DNA from: JAVBQL01 sp031549085
GTDB taxonomy: Bacteria; Spirochaetota; GWE2-31-10; MWDO01
Direction of reading: 5' to 3'
Assembly: GCA_031549085.1 (NCBI GenBank)
Contig: JAVBQL010000002.1
Location: forward strand, 1-64,000
Length of the DNA stretch: 64,000 nucleotides
This document shows positions 25,540 through 33,714 of this stretch, piece after piece. The notes under the pieces were generated by a model that searched no databases, was not told where the DNA came from, and was given only the letters and a program-made list of their open reading frames with translations. The translations under genes were made by a program, and so were the position numbers. The stretch's first letter is position 1, and the number at the start of each line of letters is the position of its first letter.

Positions 25540-26310
25540 ATGGTTATATTTAATGATATCGTTACAAAATATAGAGAGAACAACGAGGCTACTCTCTATT
25601 GCAAGAATAGAAAGGTTTTCCCCTCTGAGATTTCGATATATGACTCCAATTCAAAAAGAGTCTTTACTGGCTCTATAAAAGATGAGACCACACCTATAAC
25701 AATTCCTCTTTCAGATAAAAAATATAGTGACTATAGAGTTGAGATTATAAAAAAGTCAATAAAGCACCACTCATATTTCTCTGTGCTTCAGCTTACTGAA
25801 AATGAGCCATACATCATATGTGATATTGACTATACAGTCTCTGCAACAAATGTATTTTTATATTTGACTGAAAACCTGCTCCTGCTGAAGAAGGTATTCT
25901 ACTCATCTGATGTATTAAAAAAACTTTCAGAAAATTATAGAATAATATATCTAACGGGAAGAATAATGAAGTATAACCACCTTACAAAAAAGTGGCTAAA
26001 GATGAATGGTTTTCCAGAGGGCCCATTGATATCAAGAGACTACAATATCCCATACAAGCTTGATTCATTTAAAACAAAGATAGTAAAGAGCGTTGCTGAC
26101 ATTAGCAAAAATGGAATTGGGATTGGGGATCTAAATTCTGATATTGTTGCATACCTTAATAATAACATTGTTGCGATAAAGATAAAAACAAAACGCTTCT
26201 CTTTTCTTAATAGAAATGACTATGAACTTAAAGATAACTACTACAATGTAGATTCTTGGAAAGGAATAGAGAAAATTTTTAAAGAGATTATTGATGTTAT
26301 AGACTCCTAA
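25540..26310 (+). CDS. HAD-family phosphatase, APP1/lipin-like
   Basis: About 256 residues. The C-terminal half is a HAD-superfamily phosphatase. It has DIDYTVS (nucleophile Asp and acid/base Asp) at about residue 95, the motif II region IIYLTGRIMKYN, KWLKMNGFPEGPLISRD, the motif III Lys in SFKTKIVKSV, and GIGDLNSDIVAY as motif IV. The TGR and 'NGFPxGPLxxRD' segments resemble the conserved domain of Saccharomyces APP1 and lipin-like phosphatidate phosphatases, so a phospholipid-related phosphatase is a reasonable inference. The N-terminal 90 residues look like a small beta domain. ATG 25540 is preferred to TTG 25513, since neither has a good ribosome binding site. Confidence 0.8.
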   Translation: MVIFNDIVTKYRENNEATLYCKNRKVFPSEISIYDSNSKRVFTGSIKDETTPITIPLSDKKYSDYRVEIIKKSIKHHSYFSVLQLTENEPYIICDIDYTVSATNVFLYLTENLLLLKKVFYSSDVLKKLSENYRIIYLTGRIMKYNHLTKKWLKMNGFPEGPLISRDYNIPYKLDSFKTKIVKSVADISKNGIGIGDLNSDIVAYLNNNIVAIKIKTKRFSFLNRNDYELKDNYYNVDSWKGIEKIFKEIIDVIDS

Positions 26311-26415
26311 TTTATTTCTTTAAAAAAAATCATATTCACTAAAATAAACTTAAAAACAATAATTTATTAAATTAGCAGACATTACTAAAAAAGCTTATCT
26401 ATTTTAATAACTATC

Positions 26416-26424
26416 TGATATAAT
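26416..26424 (+). promoter_or_regulatory. Extended -10 promoter, leaderless gene
   Basis: Seen: TGATATAAT (26416-26424). The ATG at 26431 begins 7 nt downstream, exactly where transcription should start. The -35 region is weak. Confidence 0.55.
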
Positions 26425-26430
26425 ATCCAT

Positions 26431-27315
26431 ATGAGAGTAAAAATTTTAGTTATATTTCTCCTCTTAAGTACCTCTATCTTTGCAAATAACTATCCTCTCT
26501 TTCTAAAAGAGGATATTACTATAGGTAACAAAGAGCAAATCATTGAGTGGTTAAAGAGCGGAAACACAAAAGAGTTTAGAAAATTCTACTTCGGTGATAT
26601 TGATAATGTATACAACTTAAAAAGTAGCAGCCTTCTTAAATATCAGACTCAAAAAGAGAATCTTATCTATTTAGTAGAGCTTCACTCAAATTTTTTTCAT
26701 GAGCTTTTTAGCCATAATGACCCAATGAACAGTGAATATTCACAATTTTTTAATAGTGACAAACTTTCAAAAAGATTGGTCTTCTTTCTTTTATGGTTCT
26801 ACAATCTCAATAATGCTGAAAATATAACAAATGATGAACTTAAAGAGTATAGAAAAGAGTGCAAAAAACTTCAGGAGAGTAAGATTGCATCAAACTTTAT
26901 AATGGGCTTGGCTATCACTTTGCCCCACCTTGCAAAAAAAGTCAAATCCTATCCAAATATCGAGATAAAAAAAGTAAAAAAATATATGTACCAACTTGGC
27001 GTCTATATAAGGTACAAAAATGATAGTGATGAGTATGCAAACCTTAATATTGTCAACGAGTTCATTCTATTTGATGGTTTTAGAAGCTATGAGCTTGATC
27101 ACAAGGCTATGGTCAAATCAAAAAGTGCGATAACTCCCGATTTTATATCTCCCTACTCTTCAAAAGAGGGTGATTTAATATTTTATGATACAATCTACTA
27201 TAGATACAACTATACAATTATCTATAAACCCCTTATGTCGGATAACTACTACTCATACCAAATTTTTGATATTGACAGTGTAAAGAGATTTGCCGATTTT
27301 AGACTTAATTTTTAA
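26431..27315 (+). CDS. Hypothetical exported protein
   Basis: A 294-residue protein with an N-terminal signal peptide (residues 1-18, ending SIFANN). The mature part is mixed alpha/beta with many Tyr, Asn and Lys residues. I see no catalytic motif and do not recognise a family. It contains two helical stretches around ENITNDELKEYRKECKKL and AMVKSKSAI, and ends in beta-rich sequence (YYRYNYTIIYKPL). No Shine-Dalgarno precedes the ATG, while an extended -10 box ends 7 nt upstream, so the mRNA appears leaderless. A hairpin with a T run follows the gene. Confidence 0.7.
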   Translation: MRVKILVIFLLLSTSIFANNYPLFLKEDITIGNKEQIIEWLKSGNTKEFRKFYFGDIDNVYNLKSSSLLKYQTQKENLIYLVELHSNFFHELFSHNDPMNSEYSQFFNSDKLSKRLVFFLLWFYNLNNAENITNDELKEYRKECKKLQESKIASNFIMGLAITLPHLAKKVKSYPNIEIKKVKKYMYQLGVYIRYKNDSDEYANLNIVNEFILFDGFRSYELDHKAMVKSKSAITPDFISPYSSKEGDLIFYDTIYYRYNYTIIYKPLMSDNYYSYQIFDIDSVKRFADFRLNF

Positions 27316-27318
27316 AAG

Positions 27319-27389
27319 ATAAGAGATTAAATGCCAATGAAATCTCCATAATTTAAGCAAAATAAGTTTGACACTCATCTCTTATTTTT
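27319..27389 (+). terminator. Possible terminator with a long loop
   Basis: Seen: ATAAGAGAT (27319-27327) pairs with ATCTCTTAT (27377-27385), followed by TTTT. The 49-nt loop makes it atypical. Confidence 0.4.
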
Positions 27390-27584
27390 ATATATTCCAT
27401 TTATAAATTGATAGATTTTTTTAGAATTAAATATAGTCCCTTTTTTGAAGAGTTTTACTCTTTTTAAAGTTAAAAAATCCTATTTTTAATACATTCTCAA
27501 AAAAATAGAAAGGCTTTTATTTCATATTTTTCTAACATATTTATTAATTTATAATATTTCATTTTTAAACAGGGAGGAATTCTT

Positions 27585-28385
27585 ATGATAATCGATTTTC
27601 ATACACATGTGTTTCCCGATAACCTCTATAAAAAGGCAATAAGTGGAATGGAAGAGATGTCGGGAATGAAGGCATTTGGAGAGGGCTCTGAAGCTGGGCT
27701 TGCTCACGAACTAAAAAACGGAACAATTAATAGAGCTGTTGTTCTGCCTGTTGCAACAAAGGCTGCTCAAGTTGAGACTATAAATCGCTATAATATAACA
27801 AAAAAGTATGACAACATCTATTTTCTTGGAGCAATGCACCCTGACTATACAAACTTTGAGGGTGAACTGAAATTCCTTAATGATAATGGAATAAGAGGGA
27901 TAAAGATGCACCCAGAGTTTCAAGGCTTCTTTGCAAGTGATAAGAAATTCTATCCTCTCTATGAGACACTTGTATCACTTGATATGTTTGTTGTCTTTCA
28001 CTCTGGCTATGAGGAGTTTGTAAAGCATGAGATTGAGTGTTCAACACCGTCAATCTTTGCAAAGGTGCATGATGATTTTCCAGATTTAAAGATGGTACTT
28101 GCTCACTGCGGCGGACATAGTGAGTTTGAAATTGTAAGAGAGCATATCTGCGGAAAAAATATCTATGTAGATCTTGCTTTTGACCTTGCTGGTTCAATCT
28201 CTGAAAAAGATCTAAAAGAGCTTCTAAACACCCACTCTGAAGATTTTATTCTTTATGGTTCCGACTATCCTTGGCAGCCACTAAATGAATATTATAAATA
28301 TTTTGATAGGTTTAATGTAGAGAGCTCAAAAAGAGATAAGATAGAGTATAAGAACGCATTGAAATTATTAAAAATAGATTCTTAA
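27585..28385 (+). CDS. Amidohydrolase-family metal-dependent hydrolase
   Basis: A 266-residue TIM-barrel hydrolase of the amidohydrolase-related (ACMSD-like) group. Metal-binding motifs: DFHTHVFPDN at residues 3-12, KMHPEFQGF, FHSGYEEF, LAHCGGHSEFE, and the final Asp in LYGSDYPWQPLNEYY. The usual reaction is hydrolysis or decarboxylation at a zinc site in the cytoplasm; the substrate is not readable. The start has an excellent GGGAGGA site. It is monocistronic, ending in a strong terminator. Confidence 0.9.
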   Translation: MIIDFHTHVFPDNLYKKAISGMEEMSGMKAFGEGSEAGLAHELKNGTINRAVVLPVATKAAQVETINRYNITKKYDNIYFLGAMHPDYTNFEGELKFLNDNGIRGIKMHPEFQGFFASDKKFYPLYETLVSLDMFVVFHSGYEEFVKHEIECSTPSIFAKVHDDFPDLKMVLAHCGGHSEFEIVREHICGKNIYVDLAFDLAGSISEKDLKELLNTHSEDFILYGSDYPWQPLNEYYKYFDRFNVESSKRDKIEYKNALKLLKIDS

Positions 28386-28398
28386 AAAATATAAAGAA

Positions 28399-28449
28399 GG
28401 GTCAAGCAGGTGCCAAAAAATTATTTATCACTTGTTTGGCTCTTTTTTT
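28399..28449 (+). terminator. Terminator of the amidohydrolase gene
   Basis: Seen: a 14-bp stem (28399-28412 with 28429-28442) that pairs throughout if four G-U pairs are allowed, 16-nt loop, then seven T. The G-U pattern implies it functions as RNA from the plus strand. Confidence 0.85.
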
Positions 28450-28550
28450 ATTTTTTTTAGATCCCACATCTTTTCTGATAAATATCTTTTGCAAAAAAAA
28501 TATTATGTTTTTTAATTCTAGTATGTACCGCATTATATTGGCTAAATAAA

Positions 28551-28579
28551 TTGACAACTAATATAAATATTTGTAATCT
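28551..28579 (+). promoter_or_regulatory. Promoter for rseP
   Basis: Seen: consensus TTGACA (28551-28556), 17-nt spacer, TAATCT (28574-28579). The leader would be about 70 nt. Confidence 0.55.
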
Positions 28580-28655
28580 CTAAATTAAATTGAAATTTTT
28601 GCTAAAAAAAGCTTTTGGCAAAAATTAAGTATAAGTTTATAAGGACATATATACT

Positions 28656-30041
28656 ATGTTTGATGGATTATTAATGATTATATTGGGCATATTTGCCTTT
28701 GGAATTTTAGTTTTTGTCCATGAATTTGGACACTTCATTGCTGCAAAACTCTCTGGAGTTAAAGTTGAGGTCTTTGCTATTGGCTGGGGACCAAAAATCT
28801 GGGGCTTTACAAAGGGAGATACAACATATCAGCTCTCTGTTTTTCCGATAGGCGGTTTCTGTAAATTCAAAGGTGATGATGTTGATCCAAACGCTGAAAA
28901 TCCTACTTTAGAATCAGATAGCTTTTATGGAACAACACCATTAAAACGTACACTGATAGCCTTCTTTGGGCCATTTATGAACTATCTAATTGCAATAATT
29001 ATTCTTTCAATCATTGCTTTTGGTACTCACAAAGATGAGTATCTTCCAAATAAGATAGTGCTTGTTGATGATTTTACATATGGAAGTGAATCATATGTTG
29101 AGACTCCTGCCAAAAAAGCAGGGCTTATGACTGGTGATACAATTTTGAAAATTAATGATAGAGAGATTAACACCTTTCAAGATATAAGTAAAACAATGAT
29201 ATATCAAAAAGATAATAAGACTCTCTCTATGATAGTTAATAGGGATAATGAAGATATTGCTCTATCTATAACCCCAAGATGGGATCCTGAACAGATGAAA
29301 CCTGTTATAGGAATCTACTCGTATGTTGAGCCTGTCGTGAAATATAATTCAAAAAATAAGCTTGCTGCCTATCTAGGCGTTGGAGATGGAGATAGAATTA
29401 TTGGTATTAATGATGACTATAAAAATATAACAGAAGCAAAAATATCAAACTTTCTCTTTTATAACTATGGAATGAAGGAGACTGGAACATTGCATATTCA
29501 ACGAGGTGAAGAGATTATTGACAAAAGCATAGACTTTGAAGATTTAAATCTAAAGATACCAAAGAATGAACTCTATCTAAATTACTATCTTCCAATAAGA
29601 ACAACTTCAGTCTACAACCCATTTACAGCTATAAAGTCTGGCTTCAACAACAGTAATGAAGTTATTGCAGTCTCTGCAATAGGTCTCTATTCACTTATAT
29701 TCAAGCCTAAAAAAAATATAGAGAAGCAGCTTGGCGGACCAATAATGATTGGATATCTCATTGGTTCATCAACTTTGTCAAACATAAAAGATAATATCTC
29801 AAAAGGGATAAAGACATTTTTCTCTCTTGTTGCATATATCTCTTTGGCTTTAGCTTTTTTCAATCTTTTACCGCTTCCTGCTGTAGATGGAGGACACATT
29901 ATACTCAATTTATTTGAGCTTATTACAAAAAAGAGAGTAAATTTAAAGGTCATGTCCATTATAAATTTTATAGGGTTTTTCCTTTTAATAATTTTAGCAA
30001 TTTATGTTGCTGGGCTTGATATAATGAAAATAATAAAATAG
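28656..30041 (+). CDS. rseP: Site-2 protease RseP (M50)
   Basis: An intramembrane zinc protease that cleaves membrane-embedded regulators and signal-peptide remnants. HEFGH at residues 23-27 in the first membrane helix supplies two zinc ligands, and NLLPLPAVDGGH near residue 405 supplies the Asp. Two PDZ-like domains lie between (about 135-210 and 215-285, with KKAGLMTGDTILKINDREI and GVGDGDRIIGINDDYK). FGPFMNYLIAI marks the second membrane segment. The length of 461 residues is normal. A promoter lies about 75 bp upstream. The DegT aminotransferase gene follows after 25 bp and is probably co-transcribed. Confidence 0.95.
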   Translation: MFDGLLMIILGIFAFGILVFVHEFGHFIAAKLSGVKVEVFAIGWGPKIWGFTKGDTTYQLSVFPIGGFCKFKGDDVDPNAENPTLESDSFYGTTPLKRTLIAFFGPFMNYLIAIIILSIIAFGTHKDEYLPNKIVLVDDFTYGSESYVETPAKKAGLMTGDTILKINDREINTFQDISKTMIYQKDNKTLSMIVNRDNEDIALSITPRWDPEQMKPVIGIYSYVEPVVKYNSKNKLAAYLGVGDGDRIIGINDDYKNITEAKISNFLFYNYGMKETGTLHIQRGEEIIDKSIDFEDLNLKIPKNELYLNYYLPIRTTSVYNPFTAIKSGFNNSNEVIAVSAIGLYSLIFKPKKNIEKQLGGPIMIGYLIGSSTLSNIKDNISKGIKTFFSLVAYISLALAFFNLLPLPAVDGGHIILNLFELITKKRVNLKVMSIINFIGFFLLIILAIYVAGLDIMKIIK

Positions 30042-30066
30042 GTTTCTAAAAAAAGAGATTAAAAAT

Positions 30067-31263
30067 ATGTCAAAAATTATACAATTTTCACCACCATATA
30101 TAGATGAGAGAGAAATTGAGGCTGTAACAAGTGTTCTAAAATCTGGCTGGATAACAACAGGTCCAAAGGTTAAGGAGTTTGAGGATAAACTTGCAAGTTT
30201 CTGCAAAGTTGAAAAAGCTCTCTGTGTAAACTCCGCAACAGCGGGACTTGAACTTGTTCTTCGAATAATGGATATAGGAGAGGGAGATGAAGTAATAACA
30301 ACCCCCTACACCTTTACAGCAACATCAAATATAATACTTCATACCGGTGCAAAAGTTGTGTTTGCTGATACAAAAGATGGAAGCTTCAATATCGACCCAA
30401 ATGAGATAGAGAGACTTATAACATCAAAGACAAAGGCAGTTATATCTGTTGATGTTGCTGGAGTGCCAGTAGATTATCAAGCAATAATAGAGATATTAAA
30501 CAGTAAAAAAAGTCTATACTCCCCTAAAAAAGGTAGTTACCAAGAAAAAATAGATAAAACTCTTTTTCTCTCTGACACGGCCCACTCATTTGGCTCAAGT
30601 TATAAGGGAGTACCAATTGGCGGACAAGCTGATTTTTCGGTCTTCTCTTTTCATGCAGTAAAAAACCTCACAACAGGAGAGGGGGGAGCAATCACTTTTA
30701 ATAATCTAGGTGATGTTATCTCTGAAGAGCTATACAAAAAGATAAAGCTATATTCACTGCATGGACAGTCAAAAGATGCTCTTGCAAAATTCAGTTCTGG
30801 TAACTACAAATATACAATAGAGCTTGCTGGATATAAGTATAATATGATGGATATAGTTGCAGCCATTGGTATTGTACAGCTTGAAAAATATGAGAGTGAG
30901 ATCTTACCAAAGAGAAAAAAAATATATGAAACATACTATAAAGAGCTCTCAAATGATGATAGATTTATTCTCCCAGAAAATAGTGATGATATTAATTATC
31001 ATATTTTTCCGCTTCGATTAAAAAACTATGATGAAGAGAAGAGAGACACACTTATAACAAAACTGTTTGAAAATGGAATCCATGCAAATGTCCACTTTAT
31101 TCCGCTTCCTCTCCACCCATTATATAAAAACCTTGGTTACAAAATTGATGACTATCCAAATACATACAACCAATATAAAAATGAAGTCAGTCTTCCAATC
31201 TATCCATCACTTAATTTTGATGATTTACTCTATGTAATAAAAAAAGTGAAAGAGTTTGCATAA
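30067..31263 (+). CDS. DegT/DnrJ/EryC1/StrS sugar aminotransferase
   Basis: A 398-residue PLP-dependent aminotransferase that makes amino sugars from nucleotide-linked keto sugars for surface polysaccharides. Motifs: PYIDEREIEAVTSVLKSGWITTGP at the N-terminus (GWITTGP), CVNSATAGLEL, TPYTFTATSNII, the PLP Asp in LSDTAHSFGS, and the Schiff-base Lys in SFHAVKNLTTGEGGA at about residue 200. The C-terminal half carries YKYNMMDIVAAIG and GIHANVHFIPLP, both family hallmarks. The residue pattern fits sugar aminotransferases such as ArnB/WecE, but the exact substrate is uncertain. It follows rseP closely. Confidence 0.94.
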   Translation: MSKIIQFSPPYIDEREIEAVTSVLKSGWITTGPKVKEFEDKLASFCKVEKALCVNSATAGLELVLRIMDIGEGDEVITTPYTFTATSNIILHTGAKVVFADTKDGSFNIDPNEIERLITSKTKAVISVDVAGVPVDYQAIIEILNSKKSLYSPKKGSYQEKIDKTLFLSDTAHSFGSSYKGVPIGGQADFSVFSFHAVKNLTTGEGGAITFNNLGDVISEELYKKIKLYSLHGQSKDALAKFSSGNYKYTIELAGYKYNMMDIVAAIGIVQLEKYESEILPKRKKIYETYYKELSNDDRFILPENSDDINYHIFPLRLKNYDEEKRDTLITKLFENGIHANVHFIPLPLHPLYKNLGYKIDDYPNTYNQYKNEVSLPIYPSLNFDDLLYVIKKVKEFA

Positions 31264-31422
31264 AAGAGTGGCACTTTAGTGTAATCATTTTTTTTCTACT
31301 CTTAAACTATCTAATTTTTATTTTTTTTAAAAAAAATATGGTTATTTTTAACTACAAAAAACTAATATAGATAATTGATAGGATTTTTAAAAGCTTAATA
31401 TAGTTAAAACTATAGAAAAAAT

Positions 31423-31451
31423 TTGACTTTTTTTCATATTTACTCTAGAAT
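31423..31451 (+). promoter_or_regulatory. Promoter, near-leaderless kinase-like gene
   Basis: Seen: TTGACT (31423-31428), 17-nt spacer, TAGAAT (31446-31451). The ATG follows 8 nt after the -10 box, at 31460. Confidence 0.65.
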
Positions 31452-31459
31452 TAAATTAT

Positions 31460-32194
31460 ATGTTTTTTGATGATAAAAAAAATGACTACCTATATAACAA
31501 GATAATTTCACAAGTTGTGGATAACATGAGAGAACCGCTAAATAAGATATTGGCATTCTCATCTGTTATATGGATAGATGAAACTATTAGTCCTGAAATA
31601 AAAGAATTTATCAAAAGTATTCATCTAAATGGCCTTGAACTAGAACATATGGTCTCCAATATTGACAGCTTTTTCAAGGATAAAGATGATATTGAGGAGA
31701 TCAATTTTGATATATGCGAACTAGTAAGAACTTTTTCAAAAAGAGAAAATAGAGCATTAAACAGTAAATCGATATCCCTAAAACTATATTTGGAAAAAGA
31801 TAACATTACTGTCTCATTCTCCAAAGATCTTATTTCTAAAATACTGGAAAATTTAATTATTTTTTCAACTGTAAGAATGCTATCTACAAAGAATAAAGAG
31901 ATAACAATTATAGTGAAAACTGATAAAAAAAATATCAAGTTATACTATATGGATACAGGAACCCCTGTTTATATCGAAAAGGGCTTTTTTACACTTGATG
32001 ACTTAACAAAAATAAACTGTGGACTTGAGCTTAGATTCATAGAAAAGTTTGTAAAGATGTATAGTGGCACAATAAATTACTTTTATGGAAAAGAGTGGCA
32101 AAAAGAGGTATCTGAAGCAAATATACTTACAAAAACTCAGCATGGATTTAAAATAAAACTTCCAATAATGGTAGAAAACAGTAGCACAAAATAG
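31460..32194 (+). CDS. Histidine-kinase-like pseudokinase
   Basis: A 244-residue cytoplasmic protein with the layout of a sensor kinase core but without its catalytic residues. The dimerisation helix region reads VVDNMREPLNKILAFSSVI, where the canonical 'SHELRTPLNxILGFS' has its phosphorylated His; the aligned residue here is D21. The ATPase domain is also degenerate. The Mg-binding Asn of the N-box is replaced (ILENLIIFS), the G1 box is DTGTP (about residue 165) instead of DxGxG, and the G2 box is GLELRFIEKFVKMYSG (about 190) instead of GLGL. I infer a non-catalytic regulator or docking protein. There is no Shine-Dalgarno and the -10 box is 8 nt upstream, so it is probably leaderless. No response regulator is adjacent. 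Confidence 0.75.
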   Translation: MFFDDKKNDYLYNKIISQVVDNMREPLNKILAFSSVIWIDETISPEIKEFIKSIHLNGLELEHMVSNIDSFFKDKDDIEEINFDICELVRTFSKRENRALNSKSISLKLYLEKDNITVSFSKDLISKILENLIIFSTVRMLSTKNKEITIIVKTDKKNIKLYYMDTGTPVYIEKGFFTLDDLTKINCGLELRFIEKFVKMYSGTINYFYGKEWQKEVSEANILTKTQHGFKIKLPIMVENSSTK

Positions 32195-32196
32195 AG

Positions 32197-33021
32197 CTAA
32201 ATATTAAGACTACCACTTTTATAGCCTATAATATCTACTGTAACCCATTTAAAACCGATCTCTTTAAAATATTTATCTGTTGAAGTCACATACTCGCTAT
32301 CAAAAAAAGTTTTTATATCATCTTTTAAAAATTCTATTCTTGCAATATTTAGATGGTTGCGTACTCTAAAACCCTTAAAACCAAGATTTGATAAAAAATT
32401 TTCTGCTAATAGAACTTTTTTTAATTCCATTTCATTTATAGGAATTCCATACTCTATTCTAGTTGCAAGGCATGTATCTGATATATCGTTCCAAGTTTGG
32501 AGACCAAATTTTTTGGAGAGTTCTCTTATTTCTGATTTATTAAGTTTTGATTCAGCTAGTGGTGTTTTTATGTTAAGTTCTTTAAGTGCCACAAGTCCCG
32601 GTCTATATTCATTTAAGTCATCACTATTTGTTCCATCGAAAATATATGGAATATTTCTTTCTTCTGATAATTTTAAAAGATTTGAGTATATATTTTTTTT
32701 GCAATGATAGCATCGGTCTTTTTTATTAAGGCGAAAATTATCATCTATAATCTCATTTGTTTCTAATTTTATAATCTCTATATCAAATTTTTTTGCAAAT
32801 AGACTTGCTTTATCAAGCTCTTCTGGCTTTCTAATAATAGAACTAACTGTAACAGCAATAAAATCAGATTTATTAAGTAGACTATTTACCATATAAAGTA
32901 GAAAAGTGGAGTCAACACCACCAGAAAAAGCAACTGCTGCCCTTTTATAGTTCTCTATTATTTTTTTGAGATTTGATAATTTTTCATTAAGAATTTTATT
33001 TTCGAACAGATCTAAACTCAA
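32197..33021 (-). CDS. larE: LarE-like ATP-dependent sulfurtransferase
   Basis: A 274-residue PP-loop enzyme. The ATP-binding SGGVDSTFLLYMV lies at about residues 33-45. Other conserved parts are RKPEELDKA, the cysteine region RCYHCKKNIY, FDGTNSDDLNEYRPG, and SDTCLATRIEYG. LarE modifies the pyridinium dinucleotide precursor of the nickel-pincer cofactor with sulfur. Some members donate a cysteine sulfur and others use an iron-sulfur cluster on three cysteines. Three cysteines are present here (two in CYHC, one in DTC), so the cluster type is plausible. TTG start at 33021 with AGGAG upstream. No larA, larB or larC is in the window. ExsB/NadE-like relatives are alternatives. Confidence 0.85.
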   Translation of the reverse strand: MSLDLFENKILNEKLSNLKKIIENYKRAAVAFSGGVDSTFLLYMVNSLLNKSDFIAVTVSSIIRKPEELDKASLFAKKFDIEIIKLETNEIIDDNFRLNKKDRCYHCKKNIYSNLLKLSEERNIPYIFDGTNSDDLNEYRPGLVALKELNIKTPLAESKLNKSEIRELSKKFGLQTWNDISDTCLATRIEYGIPINEMELKKVLLAENFLSNLGFKGFRVRNHLNIARIEFLKDDIKTFFDSEYVTSTDKYFKEIGFKWVTVDIIGYKSGSLNI

Positions 33022-33052
33022 CTAAATAGTCTCCTATTCAAGAAATATGGAT

Positions 33053-33093
33053 AAAAAAAATTAGCCGCCTAAAGGTAAAAACCCTTAAGCAGC
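33053..33093 (-). terminator. Terminator of the RRM protein gene
   Basis: Seen on the minus strand: a 12-bp stem (33093-33082 with 33075-33064) including three G-U pairs, then TAATTTTTTTT. The G-U pairs form only in minus-strand RNA, so it belongs to the RRM gene upstream. Confidence 0.85.
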
Positions 33094-33175
33094 CAATTAA
33101 ACACTTCGAGAAAGTTAAATCAATTTATCTATCTTAAATAAGAAATAGACAAATTTGATCTATTTTTTGTTTTAA

Positions 33176-33517
33176 CTATCTTCTTTTATCGTAGAATTTC
33201 TTGCCAGAATTGTCGCCTCTGTAACCACCGTTACCGCCCTCTCTGTTTCTGAATTTTCTAGTGTCATCACTTTTCTCTTTAGCAAGATTCACTTTTATTT
33301 GCCTACCATCAAGCTCACCATTATTTAGATCTTTGATAGCAGCTTCAGCAGCAGCTTCATCAGCCATCTCAATAAAAGCAAAACCTTTTGATTTACCTGA
33401 TAACTTATCAGTAATAATTTGAACCTTAACTACTTCTCCGTGCTCAGAAAAAATTTCTTGTAGCGCTTCCTCTTTTGTAGAATATGGGAGGTTGCCAACA
33501 TAAATACTAACAGACAT
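33176..33517 (-). CDS. RNA-binding protein, single RRM
   Basis: About 113 residues. One RNA-recognition motif fills residues 1-80: SVSIYVGNLPYS is RNP2 and SKGFAFIEM is RNP1, each with the conserved aromatic residues. The tail is rich in Gly, Arg, Asn and Asp (NREGGNGGYRGDNSGKKF), as in cyanobacterial and other bacterial RRM proteins linked to cold response. Start ATG 33517 is chosen because GGAG lies just upstream; the frame extends further but without a ribosome binding site. It is monocistronic with a strong terminator. Expression may be high, judging by codon use. Confidence 0.92.
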   Translation of the reverse strand: MSVSIYVGNLPYSTKEEALQEIFSEHGEVVKVQIITDKLSGKSKGFAFIEMADEAAAEAAIKDLNNGELDGRQIKVNLAKEKSDDTRKFRNREGGNGGYRGDNSGKKFYDKRR

Positions 33518-33640
33518 AAAATCTCCAAAAAAAATTAAACACAAAAAATAAATCAAAACTATCTAACATAAGAATAGCATGATAAAAAATTCATGTTCTT
33601 ATAAAATTATAACATTATAAAACATTTATAAAAAAAGATC

Positions 33641-33693
33641 AATATTTTTTCACGTTTTTTTAATATTTTTTCACGTTTTTTTAATATTTTTTT
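33641..33693 (-). repeat. 21-bp tandem repeat upstream of the RRM gene
   Basis: Seen: two perfect copies of a 21-bp unit (33641-33661, 33662-33682) with core TTTTTTCACGTTTTTTT, and a partial third from 33683. It lies between the end of the PHP gene and the RRM gene, about 125 bp upstream of the latter's start. Confidence 0.8.
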
Positions 33694-33714
33694 TTAAAAT
33701 ATTTTATTATTCTA

